DNA of 21,808 bases. Source: JANXXV01 sp038230275. Its GTDB lineage: Bacteria; Acidobacteriota; Terriglobia; Bryobacterales; Bryobacteraceae. Positions 16,363-21,808 of the stretch are shown here, in pieces (position 1 is the stretch's first letter; each line of letters opens with the position of its first letter). Where the stretch lies: positions 1 to 21,808 of the forward strand of contig JBBRNO010000117.1 of assembly GCA_038230275.1 (NCBI GenBank), written 5' to 3'. A program made the translations under genes and the position numbers. Under the pieces are notes generated by a model that made no database searches, had not been told where the DNA came from, and saw only the letters and a list, made by a program, of their open reading frames with translations.

Positions 16363-16992
16363 ATGACTATCACGCGTGGTATCGGGACCGCCTGCAACAA
16401 AGTCATTGTGCTGATTGTGCGCATGCTTGCGCTGTCCAAGATCCATCCGAACGTTTTGACGTTCATTGGCTTGCTGATCAACATTGTGGCGGCGGTGCTG
16501 CTGGCAGCGGGGCAATTTCGCGCGGCCGGGTTCGTCATTCTGGGTGCGGCCATCTTCGACATGGTGGACGGCCGGGTGGCGCGCGAAACGAACCAGGTGA
16601 CACGGTTCGGCGGATTCTTCGATTCGGTGCTGGACCGGTATTCGGATCTGGCGCTACTGATGGGATTGCTGGTTTACTACGGTAATATCAACCGGTCTTT
16701 ATACGTGGTGCTGACGGCGATTGTGATGACGGCATCGGTGATGGTGAGTTACACAAGGGCCCGGGCGGAAAACACGATTCCCATGTGCAAGGTTGGATTC
16801 ATGGAGCGGCCGGAGCGAGTGGTGCTGCTGATTATTGGCGCGTTGTTCGACCGCATGGCGCCGGTGCTTTGGGTGATTGCCGTGATGGGAAATCTGACGG
16901 TGATCCACCGCATGCTGTTTACCTGGCAGGAGACCAAGCGACTGGAAGACGCGCAATTGCGCGCGGCTCCGAGCTTGAAGCTCGACCGTTAG
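16363..16992 (+). CDS. CDP-alcohol phosphatidyltransferase family protein
   Basis: The 209-residue integral membrane enzyme carries the complete family signature D-x2-DG-x2-AR-x8-G-x3-D-x3-D at residues 66-91 (D66, D69, G70, A73, R74, G83, D87, D91). These residues bind CDP and the metal pair and transfer a phosphatidyl group from CDP-diacylglycerol (or a similar donor) to an alcohol. About five or six hydrophobic spans are visible. It could be a phosphatidylglycerophosphate-type, inositol-phosphate-type or other phospholipid synthase; the acceptor cannot be told from the motif. It lies 4 bases after greA and 2 bases before the aminotransferase, so the three genes are likely one transcript. 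Confidence 0.9.
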   Translation: MTITRGIGTACNKVIVLIVRMLALSKIHPNVLTFIGLLINIVAAVLLAAGQFRAAGFVILGAAIFDMVDGRVARETNQVTRFGGFFDSVLDRYSDLALLMGLLVYYGNINRSLYVVLTAIVMTASVMVSYTRARAENTIPMCKVGFMERPERVVLLIIGALFDRMAPVLWVIAVMGNLTVIHRMLFTWQETKRLEDAQLRAAPSLKLDR

Positions 16993-16994
16993 CC

Positions 16995-18131
16995 ATGGTT
17001 GTTTCCAAAAACGTTCCGCTGCTGGATCTTCGGGCGCAATACAAGACGATTCGAGGGGAAATCCAGGCTGCGGTGAATCGCGTACTGGAGTCGCAATATT
17101 TCATCCTGGGCGACGAAGTTCAGCAGTTGGAAGAATCCATTGCGCGGTATTCCCAAGCACGGTTTGGGGTGGGGTGTGCCTCAGGCTCTGATGCGTTGAC
17201 GCTGGCGATGATGGCGTTGGGCATTCAAGCCGGAGACGAAGTGGTGACGGTGTCGTTTACGTTTTTCGCGACGGCGGGATCGATCCATCTGCTGGGTGCG
17301 GTGCCGGTGTTCGTTGATGTGGACGAGCAGACGTTCAACATGAACACGGAACAGTTGGCCGAGGTGTTGAAGCAGCGGCCCAAGGTGCGCGCGATTATGC
17401 CGGTGCATTTGTTTGGGGGATGCGCCGACATGGACCCGATTCTGGCGCTGGCGAAAGAACACGGCGTGGCGGTAATTGAAGATGCGGCACAGGCGATTGG
17501 CGCGGAATATAGAGGCCGGCGCGCGGGCAGCATGAGCGATGCGGGCTGCTTCAGCTTCTTTCCGAGTAAGAATCTGGGCGGCTTCGGCGACGGCGGAATG
17601 GTGACCACCGATGACGAAGCGCTGGCCGGCAGGTTGAAGGTGCTGCGAATGCATGGCCGCACGGGCACCTACATTCATGACGTGGTTGGCTTAAATTCAC
17701 GGCTGGACGCGCTGCAGGCGGCGATACTGAGCGTGAAGCTGGCGCATCTGGATGAATGGACCGAGGGCCGGCGGAAGAACGCGGACCTGTATCGGGAATT
17801 GTTGCGCGGGGTTGCGGTGACCCTGCCGGTGCCCGCGGATTATCAGACGCGCCATATTTATAACCAGTTTGTGATTCGCTGCCCGCGGCGAGATGAGCTA
17901 CGAGCCCACTTGCGTGAGCGCGGGATTGGGAGCGAAGTGTACTATCCGCTGCCGCTCCATTTGCAAACGTGCTTTGCTTCACTTGGGTACAAAACGGGCG
18001 ATTTCCCGGTGAGTGAGCGATTGTCGGGCGAGGTGCTGGCGCTGCCGATTCACTCGGAGTTGACGCGCGAGGATATTGAATACGTGTGTGAGAGCGTGCG
18101 CTCTTTCTACGCGGGAAGCCGCGCGGGGTAG
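16995..18131 (+). CDS. DegT/DnrJ/EryC1/StrS family aminotransferase
   Basis: The 378-residue PLP-dependent protein is a DegT/DnrJ/EryC1/StrS sugar aminotransferase, which typically aminates a keto sugar nucleotide for surface polysaccharides or secondary metabolites. Family marks are VPLLDLRAQY (7-16), CASGSDALTLAM (61-72), VSFTFFATAGSI (86-97), VIEDAAQAIGAEY (160-172, D163 contacting the PLP ring) and CFSFFPSKNLGGFGDGG (185-201), with K192 as the Schiff-base lysine. The ATG at 16995 is chosen because the family N-terminus begins there; the frame extends upstream to 16785 only as a shadow of the preceding gene. Its last 25 bases overlap the sialidase-like remnant on the other strand. No other sugar-nucleotide gene is in the window, so its pathway is open. 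Confidence 0.92.
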   Translation: MVVSKNVPLLDLRAQYKTIRGEIQAAVNRVLESQYFILGDEVQQLEESIARYSQARFGVGCASGSDALTLAMMALGIQAGDEVVTVSFTFFATAGSIHLLGAVPVFVDVDEQTFNMNTEQLAEVLKQRPKVRAIMPVHLFGGCADMDPILALAKEHGVAVIEDAAQAIGAEYRGRRAGSMSDAGCFSFFPSKNLGGFGDGGMVTTDDEALAGRLKVLRMHGRTGTYIHDVVGLNSRLDALQAAILSVKLAHLDEWTEGRRKNADLYRELLRGVAVTLPVPADYQTRHIYNQFVIRCPRRDELRAHLRERGIGSEVYYPLPLHLQTCFASLGYKTGDFPVSERLSGEVLALPIHSELTREDIEYVCESVRSFYAGSRAG

Positions 18132-18345
18132 TAAACCGCTTTGGATCGGATGTCGTCGTAGGCGAAGTGGAGATAACGGCCGTCCTTTGAGACGAAGGGT
18201 CCGGATAGTTAAGGCGTCCCGGCGAAGTCACTAAGTCGCGCTGATAGCCCCACGTGCGCATGCCGTCTGAGGTCACCCAGAGCGAAAGAGGATTGCGCAC
18301 CTTTGGGTTTGGATTATGCAAAAGCGCCGCCCGATTCCCACCTAG
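18107..18345 (-). pseudogene. 3' remnant of a sialidase/BNR-repeat-like gene, frameshifted
   Basis: Read on the minus strand from the edge of the 156-bp element, the sequence gives HNPNPKVRNPLSLWVTSDG then MRTWGYQRDL and GRLNYPD. At about 18198-18201 the sense shifts frame by one base and continues FVSKDGRYLHFAYDDIRSKA, ending with a TAG at 18107-18109. This is the typical C-terminus of exported sialidase or BNR-repeat proteins (an Asp-box-like 'SxDGxxTW' motif is present), as I know it from Acidobacteriota and Planctomycetes. The upstream ~80% of the gene is missing: homology starts exactly where the element begins. It is therefore a decayed fragment, overlapping the end of the aminotransferase gene by 25 bases. 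Confidence 0.7.
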
Positions 18346-18497
18346 CGTACTGTCCGCGAATTGGGTGCACACTACCGGAAACCGCTCCTTTACAGTCGCG
18401 GCTCGGAAACTACTGTTGCAGCAGCGAGTTCGAGACCGAGCCGCGCGCGTGAGCAAGCCGTTTCTTGTGTCCAGTTATTTGCCGGACATTACACTAG
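18342..18497. mobile_element. 156-bp MITE-like element, copy 2
   Basis: This is the second copy of the element at 540-695, of equal length and in the same orientation, with CTAG at both ends. The left end begins CTAGCGTACTGTCCG and the right end, read on the opposite strand, CTAGTGTAATGTCCG. The right subterminal palindrome TGTCC-N11-GGACA is intact (18468-18488). The left one has one mismatch (GCACA at 18367-18371), so this copy is slightly more decayed. It sits between the sialidase-like remnant and the end of acpS. Confidence 0.75.
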
Positions 18498-18510
18498 GGG
18501 GACACTGAGA

Positions 18511-18538
18511 CTTCGAGAAACGCTATTCTCTCTCGAAG
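18511..18538. terminator. Hairpin at the 3' end of acpS
   Basis: CTTCGAGA (18511-18518) and TCTCGAAG (18531-18538) form a perfect 8-bp stem with a 12-base loop that contains the acpS stop codon. No T-run follows on the minus strand, so this is at best a weak or Rho-assisted terminator or an mRNA-stabilising hairpin. Confidence 0.3.
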
Positions 18539-18903
18539 ATGACGTGCGCCATGCCTAGTTCGCTGGTGTGGGTTAGGGAGAGGTTGATGGCCGTAACGCC
18601 CATCGACTGGGCGATGGCCTGCGCCGCACCGTGGAGTTGCAGCGTGGGCCGGCCGGAGGGCAGATTGACTACTTCGAAATCCTGCCAGCGTACACCGCGG
18701 CGCCAGCCGGTGCCCAGCGCCTTCATCCCGGCTTCTTTGGCTGCGAAGCGGGCGGCGTAGCGCTCGAATCGGTTGGCCTTGCGTTCGACGTAGGCAATCT
18801 CCAGCGGGGTGAAGATGCGGGCTATAAATTTCTGGCCGTAGCGATCGATCGACGCTTTGATACGGGGTACTTCGGCCAGGTCGACGCCGGTGCCGACTAT
18901 CAA
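18523..18903 (-). CDS. acpS: Holo-[acyl-carrier-protein] synthase
   Basis: The 126-residue enzyme transfers the phosphopantetheine arm of CoA to acyl carrier protein. Family motifs are GTGVDLAEVPRI (4-15, with D8 as a magnesium ligand), FTPLEIAYVE (31-40) and ARFAAKEAGMKALG (51-64, with E57 the second ligand). LSLTHTSELGMAHVI follows near the end. I set the start at a TTG (18903), which gives the expected N-terminus MIVGTGVDL and overlaps the nikR stop as TTGA. The frame is open further to 19026, but that part is nikR in another frame. The overlap implies translational coupling of a housekeeping lipid gene to a nickel regulator. Confidence 0.9.
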   Translation of the reverse strand: MIVGTGVDLAEVPRIKASIDRYGQKFIARIFTPLEIAYVERKANRFERYAARFAAKEAGMKALGTGWRRGVRWQDFEVVNLPSGRPTLQLHGAAQAIAQSMGVTAINLSLTHTSELGMAHVIFERE

Positions 18904-19316
18904 ATATCCACTCCGGCGCTGGTGATTGTCAGACGCCCGTGCTTCACGCCCTTGGTGCTGATTAGAGCGTCGGCCAGTTTCTTCACCGCGCCGGCTTTGC
19001 CTTTGACGACGAGAACTTCCAGGCAATTGTCGTGGTCCAGGTGAATGTGCAGCGTGGAGAGGACGTGGTGAAACGACTCATGTTGCAGATCGGTCAGCTT
19101 TTCGTTGAGCAGCCGGACATGGTGATCGTAAACCAGGGTGACCGTGCCAACGACGGGACTGTCGGGCGATTCCCAGTTCTTCTCGACGAGTTCGTCGCGG
19201 ATCAGATCGCGAAACGCCTCGGACCGGTTTGTATAACCGCGCTTTGCGATGTGGCCGTCGAATTTTTCGAGAAGATCGGAATCGATGGCAACGCCGATAC
19301 GGCTAAGCTCGCTCAT
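18900..19316 (-). CDS. nikR: Nickel-responsive transcriptional regulator NikR
   Basis: The 138-residue protein has a ribbon-helix-helix DNA-binding domain (SRIGVAIDSDLLEKFD, then GYTNRSEAFRDLIRDEL) followed by an ACT-type nickel-binding domain. The four high-affinity nickel ligands of E. coli NikR (H76, H87, H89, C95) are all present at a constant offset: H79 (LQHE), H90 and H92 (LHIHLDH) and C98 (DNC). I chose the ATG at 19316, giving MSELSRIGVAI, as the normal family N-terminus; ATGs at 19340 and 19355 are also in frame. It is divergent from the ECF transporter genes and overlaps acpS downstream. It should repress nickel uptake when nickel is plentiful. Confidence 0.93.
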   Translation of the reverse strand: MSELSRIGVAIDSDLLEKFDGHIAKRGYTNRSEAFRDLIRDELVEKNWESPDSPVVGTVTLVYDHHVRLLNEKLTDLQHESFHHVLSTLHIHLDHDNCLEVLVVKGKAGAVKKLADALISTKGVKHGRLTITSAGVDI

Positions 19317-19362
19317 TGGTATTCCAAGAGTAGCCGACATGGAAGATTGATTCAAATTCGGC

Positions 19363-19389
19363 GTGGCACGGATTGCGGGTTCGTGCTAC
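19363..19389. promoter_or_regulatory. Candidate NikR operator
   Basis: GTGGCAC and GTGCTAC form an inverted repeat (6 of 7 bases) separated by 13 bases, or GTGGCACG-N11-CGTGCTAC counting the next pair. It sits in the 84-base gap between the divergent nikR and transporter genes, ending 11 bases before the transporter start. NikR sites are known as paired half-sites about two helical turns apart, and forms such as GTGTTAC-N13/14-GTAACAC have been described from other phyla. The architecture fits; binding is inferred. Confidence 0.5.
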
Positions 19390-19400
19390 CGTGATTCTGA

Positions 19401-20117
19401 TTGCATCATTTAGTGGTGGAAAGGTGGAGCCGCGGCGCCAGCCCTCTGCATGGGCGGGATGCACGCGTGAAGATTCTGGCTCTGCTTTCATTTCTGGTGA
19501 TTCTTACGACCACGCCGGCCGGGCGATGGATGCCGATGGCCGCGTATTTTCTGCTGCTCTGTGGAACGGTGCTTTTGGCACGACTGCCGCTAAAGGCCAT
19601 TCTGTTGCGCGCCGCCGTAGTGCTGCCGTTCTCAGCAACCTTTGCATGCGTCAGCTTGTTTTCGGGTTCCACGGAACGCGCCATTGGCATCCCGCTGAAG
19701 AGTTTTCTTTCCGCATTGGGGGTATTGCTGGTGGTGGCTACGACGCCGTTGCCGCAAATCTTGAAAGGGCTGGAAAGCCTGGGCGCGCCGCGGATGGCGC
19801 TGTTGGTGATTCAGTTTCTATACCGTTATCTTTTCGTAATCTTTGAACAGGCGCAGCACATGCGGTTGGCTGCGCAGTGCCGTGGAGGTTTTGAGGGCGG
19901 GCGCAAGTGGAAGTTCAAAGCAGCGGCTGGAGCGCTGGCAGTGCTGTTTGGACGTTCTTATGAACGCGCGGAAGGGGTTCATCAGGCGATGCTATCGCGG
20001 GGCTTCGACGGCCATCTGCGGTTACTGTCGGCTGGGCGGATACGTGCGTTGGACGTTGCGTTTCTGGTGACGGCGGTGGCCGTTCCGCTGGCGTTCCGGA
20101 TGGGAGCTGGACGGTAA
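19401..20117 (+). CDS. cbiQ: Energy-coupling factor transporter transmembrane component, nickel/cobalt type (CbiQ/NikQ)
   Basis: The 238-residue protein is the T component of an ECF transporter, which couples the ATPases to the substrate-binding subunit. It starts at a TTG giving MHHLVVERWSRGASPLHGRD followed by ARVKIL, the characteristic CbiQ-type N-terminus. Four or more membrane spans follow, then the cytoplasmic coupling helices with the two family motifs, AQCRGGF (~156-162) and AMLSRGFDG (~198-206). The first ATG-like alternative (GTG at 19467) would lose conserved residues. The ATPase gene starts immediately after its stop. Divergence from nikR suggests nickel; cobalt cannot be excluded by sequence. 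Confidence 0.88.
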   Translation: MHHLVVERWSRGASPLHGRDARVKILALLSFLVILTTTPAGRWMPMAAYFLLLCGTVLLARLPLKAILLRAAVVLPFSATFACVSLFSGSTERAIGIPLKSFLSALGVLLVVATTPLPQILKGLESLGAPRMALLVIQFLYRYLFVIFEQAQHMRLAAQCRGGFEGGRKWKFKAAAGALAVLFGRSYERAEGVHQAMLSRGFDGHLRLLSAGRIRALDVAFLVTAVAVPLAFRMGAGR

Positions 20118-20813
20118 GTGCCGGATGCGGTGATTCAAGTGCGCGGGTTACGGTACACGTATGACGACGGCACCGTCGCGCTGAACGGTATCGACTTCGA
20201 TCTCTATCCGGGCGAGACCGTGGCGCTGCTGGGGGCGAACGGTTCCGGGAAGACTACCTTCGTGCTTCATCTGAACGGCTTGCTACACGGCAGCGACGCG
20301 GTGACAGTCTGTGGGTTGCCGGTGATTGCGGCGAACCTGCCGGCTGTGCGGCGCAAGGTGGGTGTGGTGTTTCAGGATTCCGATGAGCAGCTCTTCATGC
20401 CGACTGTTTTGGAAGATGTGGCGTTTGGGCCGCTGAACCTTGGGTTGAGCGTGGAAGAGGCCACGGCGCGGGCGCGAAAATCGCTGGAGCAGGCGGGGAT
20501 CGCCGGCGCGCTGGACAAGTCGCCGTATCACCTGAGTGCCGGTGAGAAGAGGCGGGTGGCGATTGCCGGTGTGCTTGCCATGACACCGGAAATTCTGGTT
20601 CTGGACGAGCCTACTACCTACCTTGATCCACCGGGGCAACGGGAGTTGCTGGCGCTGCTGCGCCAACTGCCACAAGCCAAGATTGTGGTCACTCACGATA
20701 TGCAGTTTGCGCGGGCCATTGCGTCACGCGCGGTGTTTTTCGAGAAAGGCAAGATTGCGGCCGGCGGAAGCGTGGATGAACTGGTGAGCCGCTTTGAGTG
20801 GAGGAGCGAGTGA
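20118..20813 (+). CDS. cbiO: Energy-coupling factor transporter ATP-binding protein, nickel/cobalt type (CbiO/NikO)
   Basis: The 231-residue ABC ATPase has all nucleotide-binding motifs: Walker A GANGSGKTT (39-47), Q-loop Q86, the ECF-typical DQLF-like segment DEQLFMPTVLEDVAFGP (89-105), signature LSAGEKRRV (139-147), Walker B ILVLDEP (159-165) with E164, and the switch histidine H193. It starts at GTG immediately after the T-component stop with no gap, so the two are one transcript. The gene ends 10 bases before the convergent dtd. No CbiM/NikM-type substrate-binding component is present on either side, so that part of the transporter must be encoded elsewhere. Confidence 0.9.
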   Translation: MPDAVIQVRGLRYTYDDGTVALNGIDFDLYPGETVALLGANGSGKTTFVLHLNGLLHGSDAVTVCGLPVIAANLPAVRRKVGVVFQDSDEQLFMPTVLEDVAFGPLNLGLSVEEATARARKSLEQAGIAGALDKSPYHLSAGEKRRVAIAGVLAMTPEILVLDEPTTYLDPPGQRELLALLRQLPQAKIVVTHDMQFARAIASRAVFFEKGKIAAGGSVDELVSRFEWRSE

Positions 20814-20823
20814 GGCGGTTTCG

Positions 20824-21267
20824 CTAGGGGACGGATTCACAGAGCAGCGTTACCGGACCGTCGTTCACCAGAGACACCAGCATGGAAGCTTGGAAGATTC
20901 CGGACTGCACGGTTAATCCGGTGGAGTGCGCCTGTGCTACAAAGTGGTCGTACAAGACTTTGGCAGCTTCGGGCCGCGCTGCACGGTCGAAACTGGGGCG
21001 TCTGCCTTTGCGGCATTCTCCGTAGAGGGTAAATTGCGACACAATCAATAACTGGCCGCCAGTGTCGCGGAGACTTAAGTTCATCTTTCCTTCCAGGTCG
21101 TCGAAAATCCGCAGTTCGACGATTTTGTTGACGAGGTAGTCGGCGTCGCGGATGGAATCGGAGTGTTCGATCCCTAGTAAGACAAGGACTCCGGCTGTGA
21201 TTTCGGCTACTACTACGCCATCGACTGTGACGCTTGCCTGTGTAACTCGTTGAATCAATGCGCGCAT
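20824..21267 (-). CDS. dtd: D-aminoacyl-tRNA deacylase
   Basis: The 147-residue protein is DTD, which removes D-amino acids (and glycine mischarged on tRNA-Ala) from tRNAs. The active-site motifs are SQFTLYG (77-83) and NDGPVT (135-140) with the cross-subunit Gly-Pro pair, plus GIFQASMLVSLV (123-134). The N-terminus MRALIQRVTQASVTVDG is typical. The length matches the family. It is convergent with the ECF ATPase gene. No strong Shine-Dalgarno sequence is seen before the ATG. Confidence 0.95.
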   Translation of the reverse strand: MRALIQRVTQASVTVDGVVVAEITAGVLVLLGIEHSDSIRDADYLVNKIVELRIFDDLEGKMNLSLRDTGGQLLIVSQFTLYGECRKGRRPSFDRAARPEAAKVLYDHFVAQAHSTGLTVQSGIFQASMLVSLVNDGPVTLLCESVP

Positions 21268-21323
21268 GGTTTGAATTTGGACTAGAACCTTAGGCTCAGT
21301 ACATTTGCCTCTCCGTACTAGGT

Positions 21324-21356
21324 GGTACTACTGATTTCTCGTAGAACAATAGTACC
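21324..21356. repeat. Inverted repeat upstream of the 94-aa gene
   Basis: GGTACTA (21324-21330) and TAGTACC (21350-21356) are perfect inverted copies 19 bases apart. They lie immediately before a TATACT box (21357-21362) and the ATG at 21368. It could be an operator or a hairpin. The TATACT is only 5 bases from the ATG, which would imply an almost leaderless transcript if it is a -10 box. Confidence 0.35.
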
Positions 21357-21367
21357 TATACTTAGAC

Positions 21368-21652
21368 ATGATCTATAGGCGGAAGCAAGTTCGGAAGGCA
21401 GCGCCAGGCGGCTTTCTCCGCTTTCAGAATAACCTCAAACAATGCTTCTTCGGTTTCGGCGAAGGCGAGTACATTCGGCTGCGCGACGAACATGGGAATA
21501 TTTGGTTGGGGTCTGCCCTGCGTGACGACGATAATTCCGTCAGATACCGTTTCCGCGACGAGAAAGGGATGACCATCAGTGGGATGTCCGACAGCCTGGG
21601 GATCATCCTGCGGGATGAGAAAGGTAATGCTTGGCGCGGGTTTGTTGACTAA
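21368..21652 (+). CDS. Small hypothetical protein with RDEKGN repeats
   Basis: I do not recognise this 94-residue protein. After a basic N-terminus (MIYRRKQVRK) it contains three clear and one degenerate copy of a short unit: RDEHGNIWLG at 39-48, RDDDN at 52-56, RDEKGMTISG at 63-72 and RDEKGNAWRG at 82-91. The copies are preceded by alternating hydrophobics (YIRLRDE, YRFRDE, IILRDE), a pattern of short beta hairpins turning at Asp-Glu-x-Gly-Asn. There is no signal peptide or membrane span. The periodic structure and conserved aromatic/Gly positions make a real gene likely. Function is unknown. Confidence 0.6.
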   Translation: MIYRRKQVRKAAPGGFLRFQNNLKQCFFGFGEGEYIRLRDEHGNIWLGSALRDDDNSVRYRFRDEKGMTISGMSDSLGIILRDEKGNAWRGFVD

Positions 21653-21709
21653 GCGGGGGATTGGTCTGCCGCTCCCTGAGAAGGTGTGAAAAAATCGAGA
21701 ATGGCCACT

Positions 21710-21737
21710 TAAAACATGTTCACTCTAAAATGTTTTA
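21710..21737. repeat. Inverted repeat upstream of the gene at the right edge
   Basis: TAAAACAT (21710-21717) and ATGTTTTA (21730-21737) are perfect inverted copies separated by 12 bases, in an AT-rich patch that contrasts with the GC-rich surroundings. It ends 15 bases before an ATG. It may be an operator, a promoter region or the terminal inverted repeat of an insertion sequence whose gene follows. Confidence 0.45.
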
Positions 21738-21752
21738 GGCGATAATCGGTTT

Positions 21753-21808
21753 ATGGAACCTGAAGCACAAGGGATCTTAGTGGAAATCCCAGAGCAACCG
21801 CAGCCAGC
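21753..21808 (+). CDS. Start of an unidentified gene, cut by the window edge
   Basis: An ATG at 21753 opens a frame reading MEPEAQGILVEIPEQPQPA to the last base of the window. A GG-containing patch is not obvious upstream, but the AT-rich inverted repeat at 21710-21737 is suitably placed. Nineteen residues are too few to name a family. A Pro/Glu-rich N-terminus of this kind occurs at the start of some transposases, but that is only a possibility. Confidence 0.4.
   Translation, partial: MEPEAQGILVEIPEQPQP

Noticed and set aside
16785..16994. N-terminal extension of the aminotransferase frame
   Set aside because: It is an out-of-frame reading of the CDP-alcohol phosphatidyltransferase gene; family homology starts at 16995.
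18904..19026. N-terminal extension of the acpS frame with an ATG start
   Set aside because: It is a shadow of nikR. AcpS proteins start at the position of the TTG at 18903.
1..21808. tRNA, rRNA, CRISPR arrays and riboswitches
   Set aside because: Reading for T-loop-like GTTCRA segments with matching acceptor stems, regular spacer-repeat arrays and known aptamer cores gave nothing. The GGTTCGAAAC near 10930 is inside the protease coding sequence.

Overview
The window is GC-rich, gene-dense bacterial chromosome. It probably comes from an Acidobacteriota member of the Solibacter/Bryobacter type. The best clue is the last ~240 residues of the first subtilase, which look like the Solibacter-type C-terminal domain (TIGR03437). 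The small 'STGPRTPEGK' protein and the overall gene style agree. I see no rRNA, tRNA, CRISPR array or complete insertion sequence. What mobile DNA there is consists of two copies of a 156-bp element without a transposase gene (540-695 and 18342-18497), plus a large hairpin repeat at 6680-6747.

Layout. Positions 1-539 hold no convincing gene, only a 100-codon open stretch that may be a decayed fragment. From 6021 down to 692, four tightly packed minus-strand genes form a likely catabolic operon: an L-lactate-permease-family transporter, a secreted DUF885 metallopeptidase-like protein, an enolase-superfamily enzyme and a creatininase-family amidohydrolase. A 'STGPRTPEGK' hypothetical protein (start 6529) overlaps the front of the permease gene out of frame. 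Next on the minus strand are an actin/Hsp70-like ATPase overlapping a membrane-anchored peptidoglycan amidase (6758-8927), a secreted coiled-coil hypothetical protein (9028-9861) and an orphan UvrD/PcrA-tail-like Tudor protein (9889-10131).

The strand then switches. Two secreted subtilisin-like proteases lie in tandem with a 4-bp ATGA overlap (10221-15811). They are followed by greA, a CDP-alcohol phosphatidyltransferase and a DegT/DnrJ-family aminotransferase. Beyond these lie the 3' remnant of a frameshifted sialidase-like gene and the second copy of the 156-bp element. The right end carries a nickel locus: nikR overlaps acpS on the minus strand, and an ECF transporter pair (T component and ATPase) diverges on the plus strand. 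The 84-bp gap between them contains a good candidate NikR operator. dtd, a 94-aa repeat protein and the start of an unidentified gene preceded by an inverted repeat close the window.

Strongest observations for follow-up: the paired 156-bp element, with terminal inverted repeats and a subterminal TGTCC-N11-GGACA palindrome at each end; the candidate NikR operator in a nickel locus that lacks a substrate-binding component; the overlapping amidase/actin-like ATPase pair, whose ATPase has a degenerate phosphate-2 motif; and the coupled pair of subtilases with different C-termini. No single feature can be proved here to be a new system.
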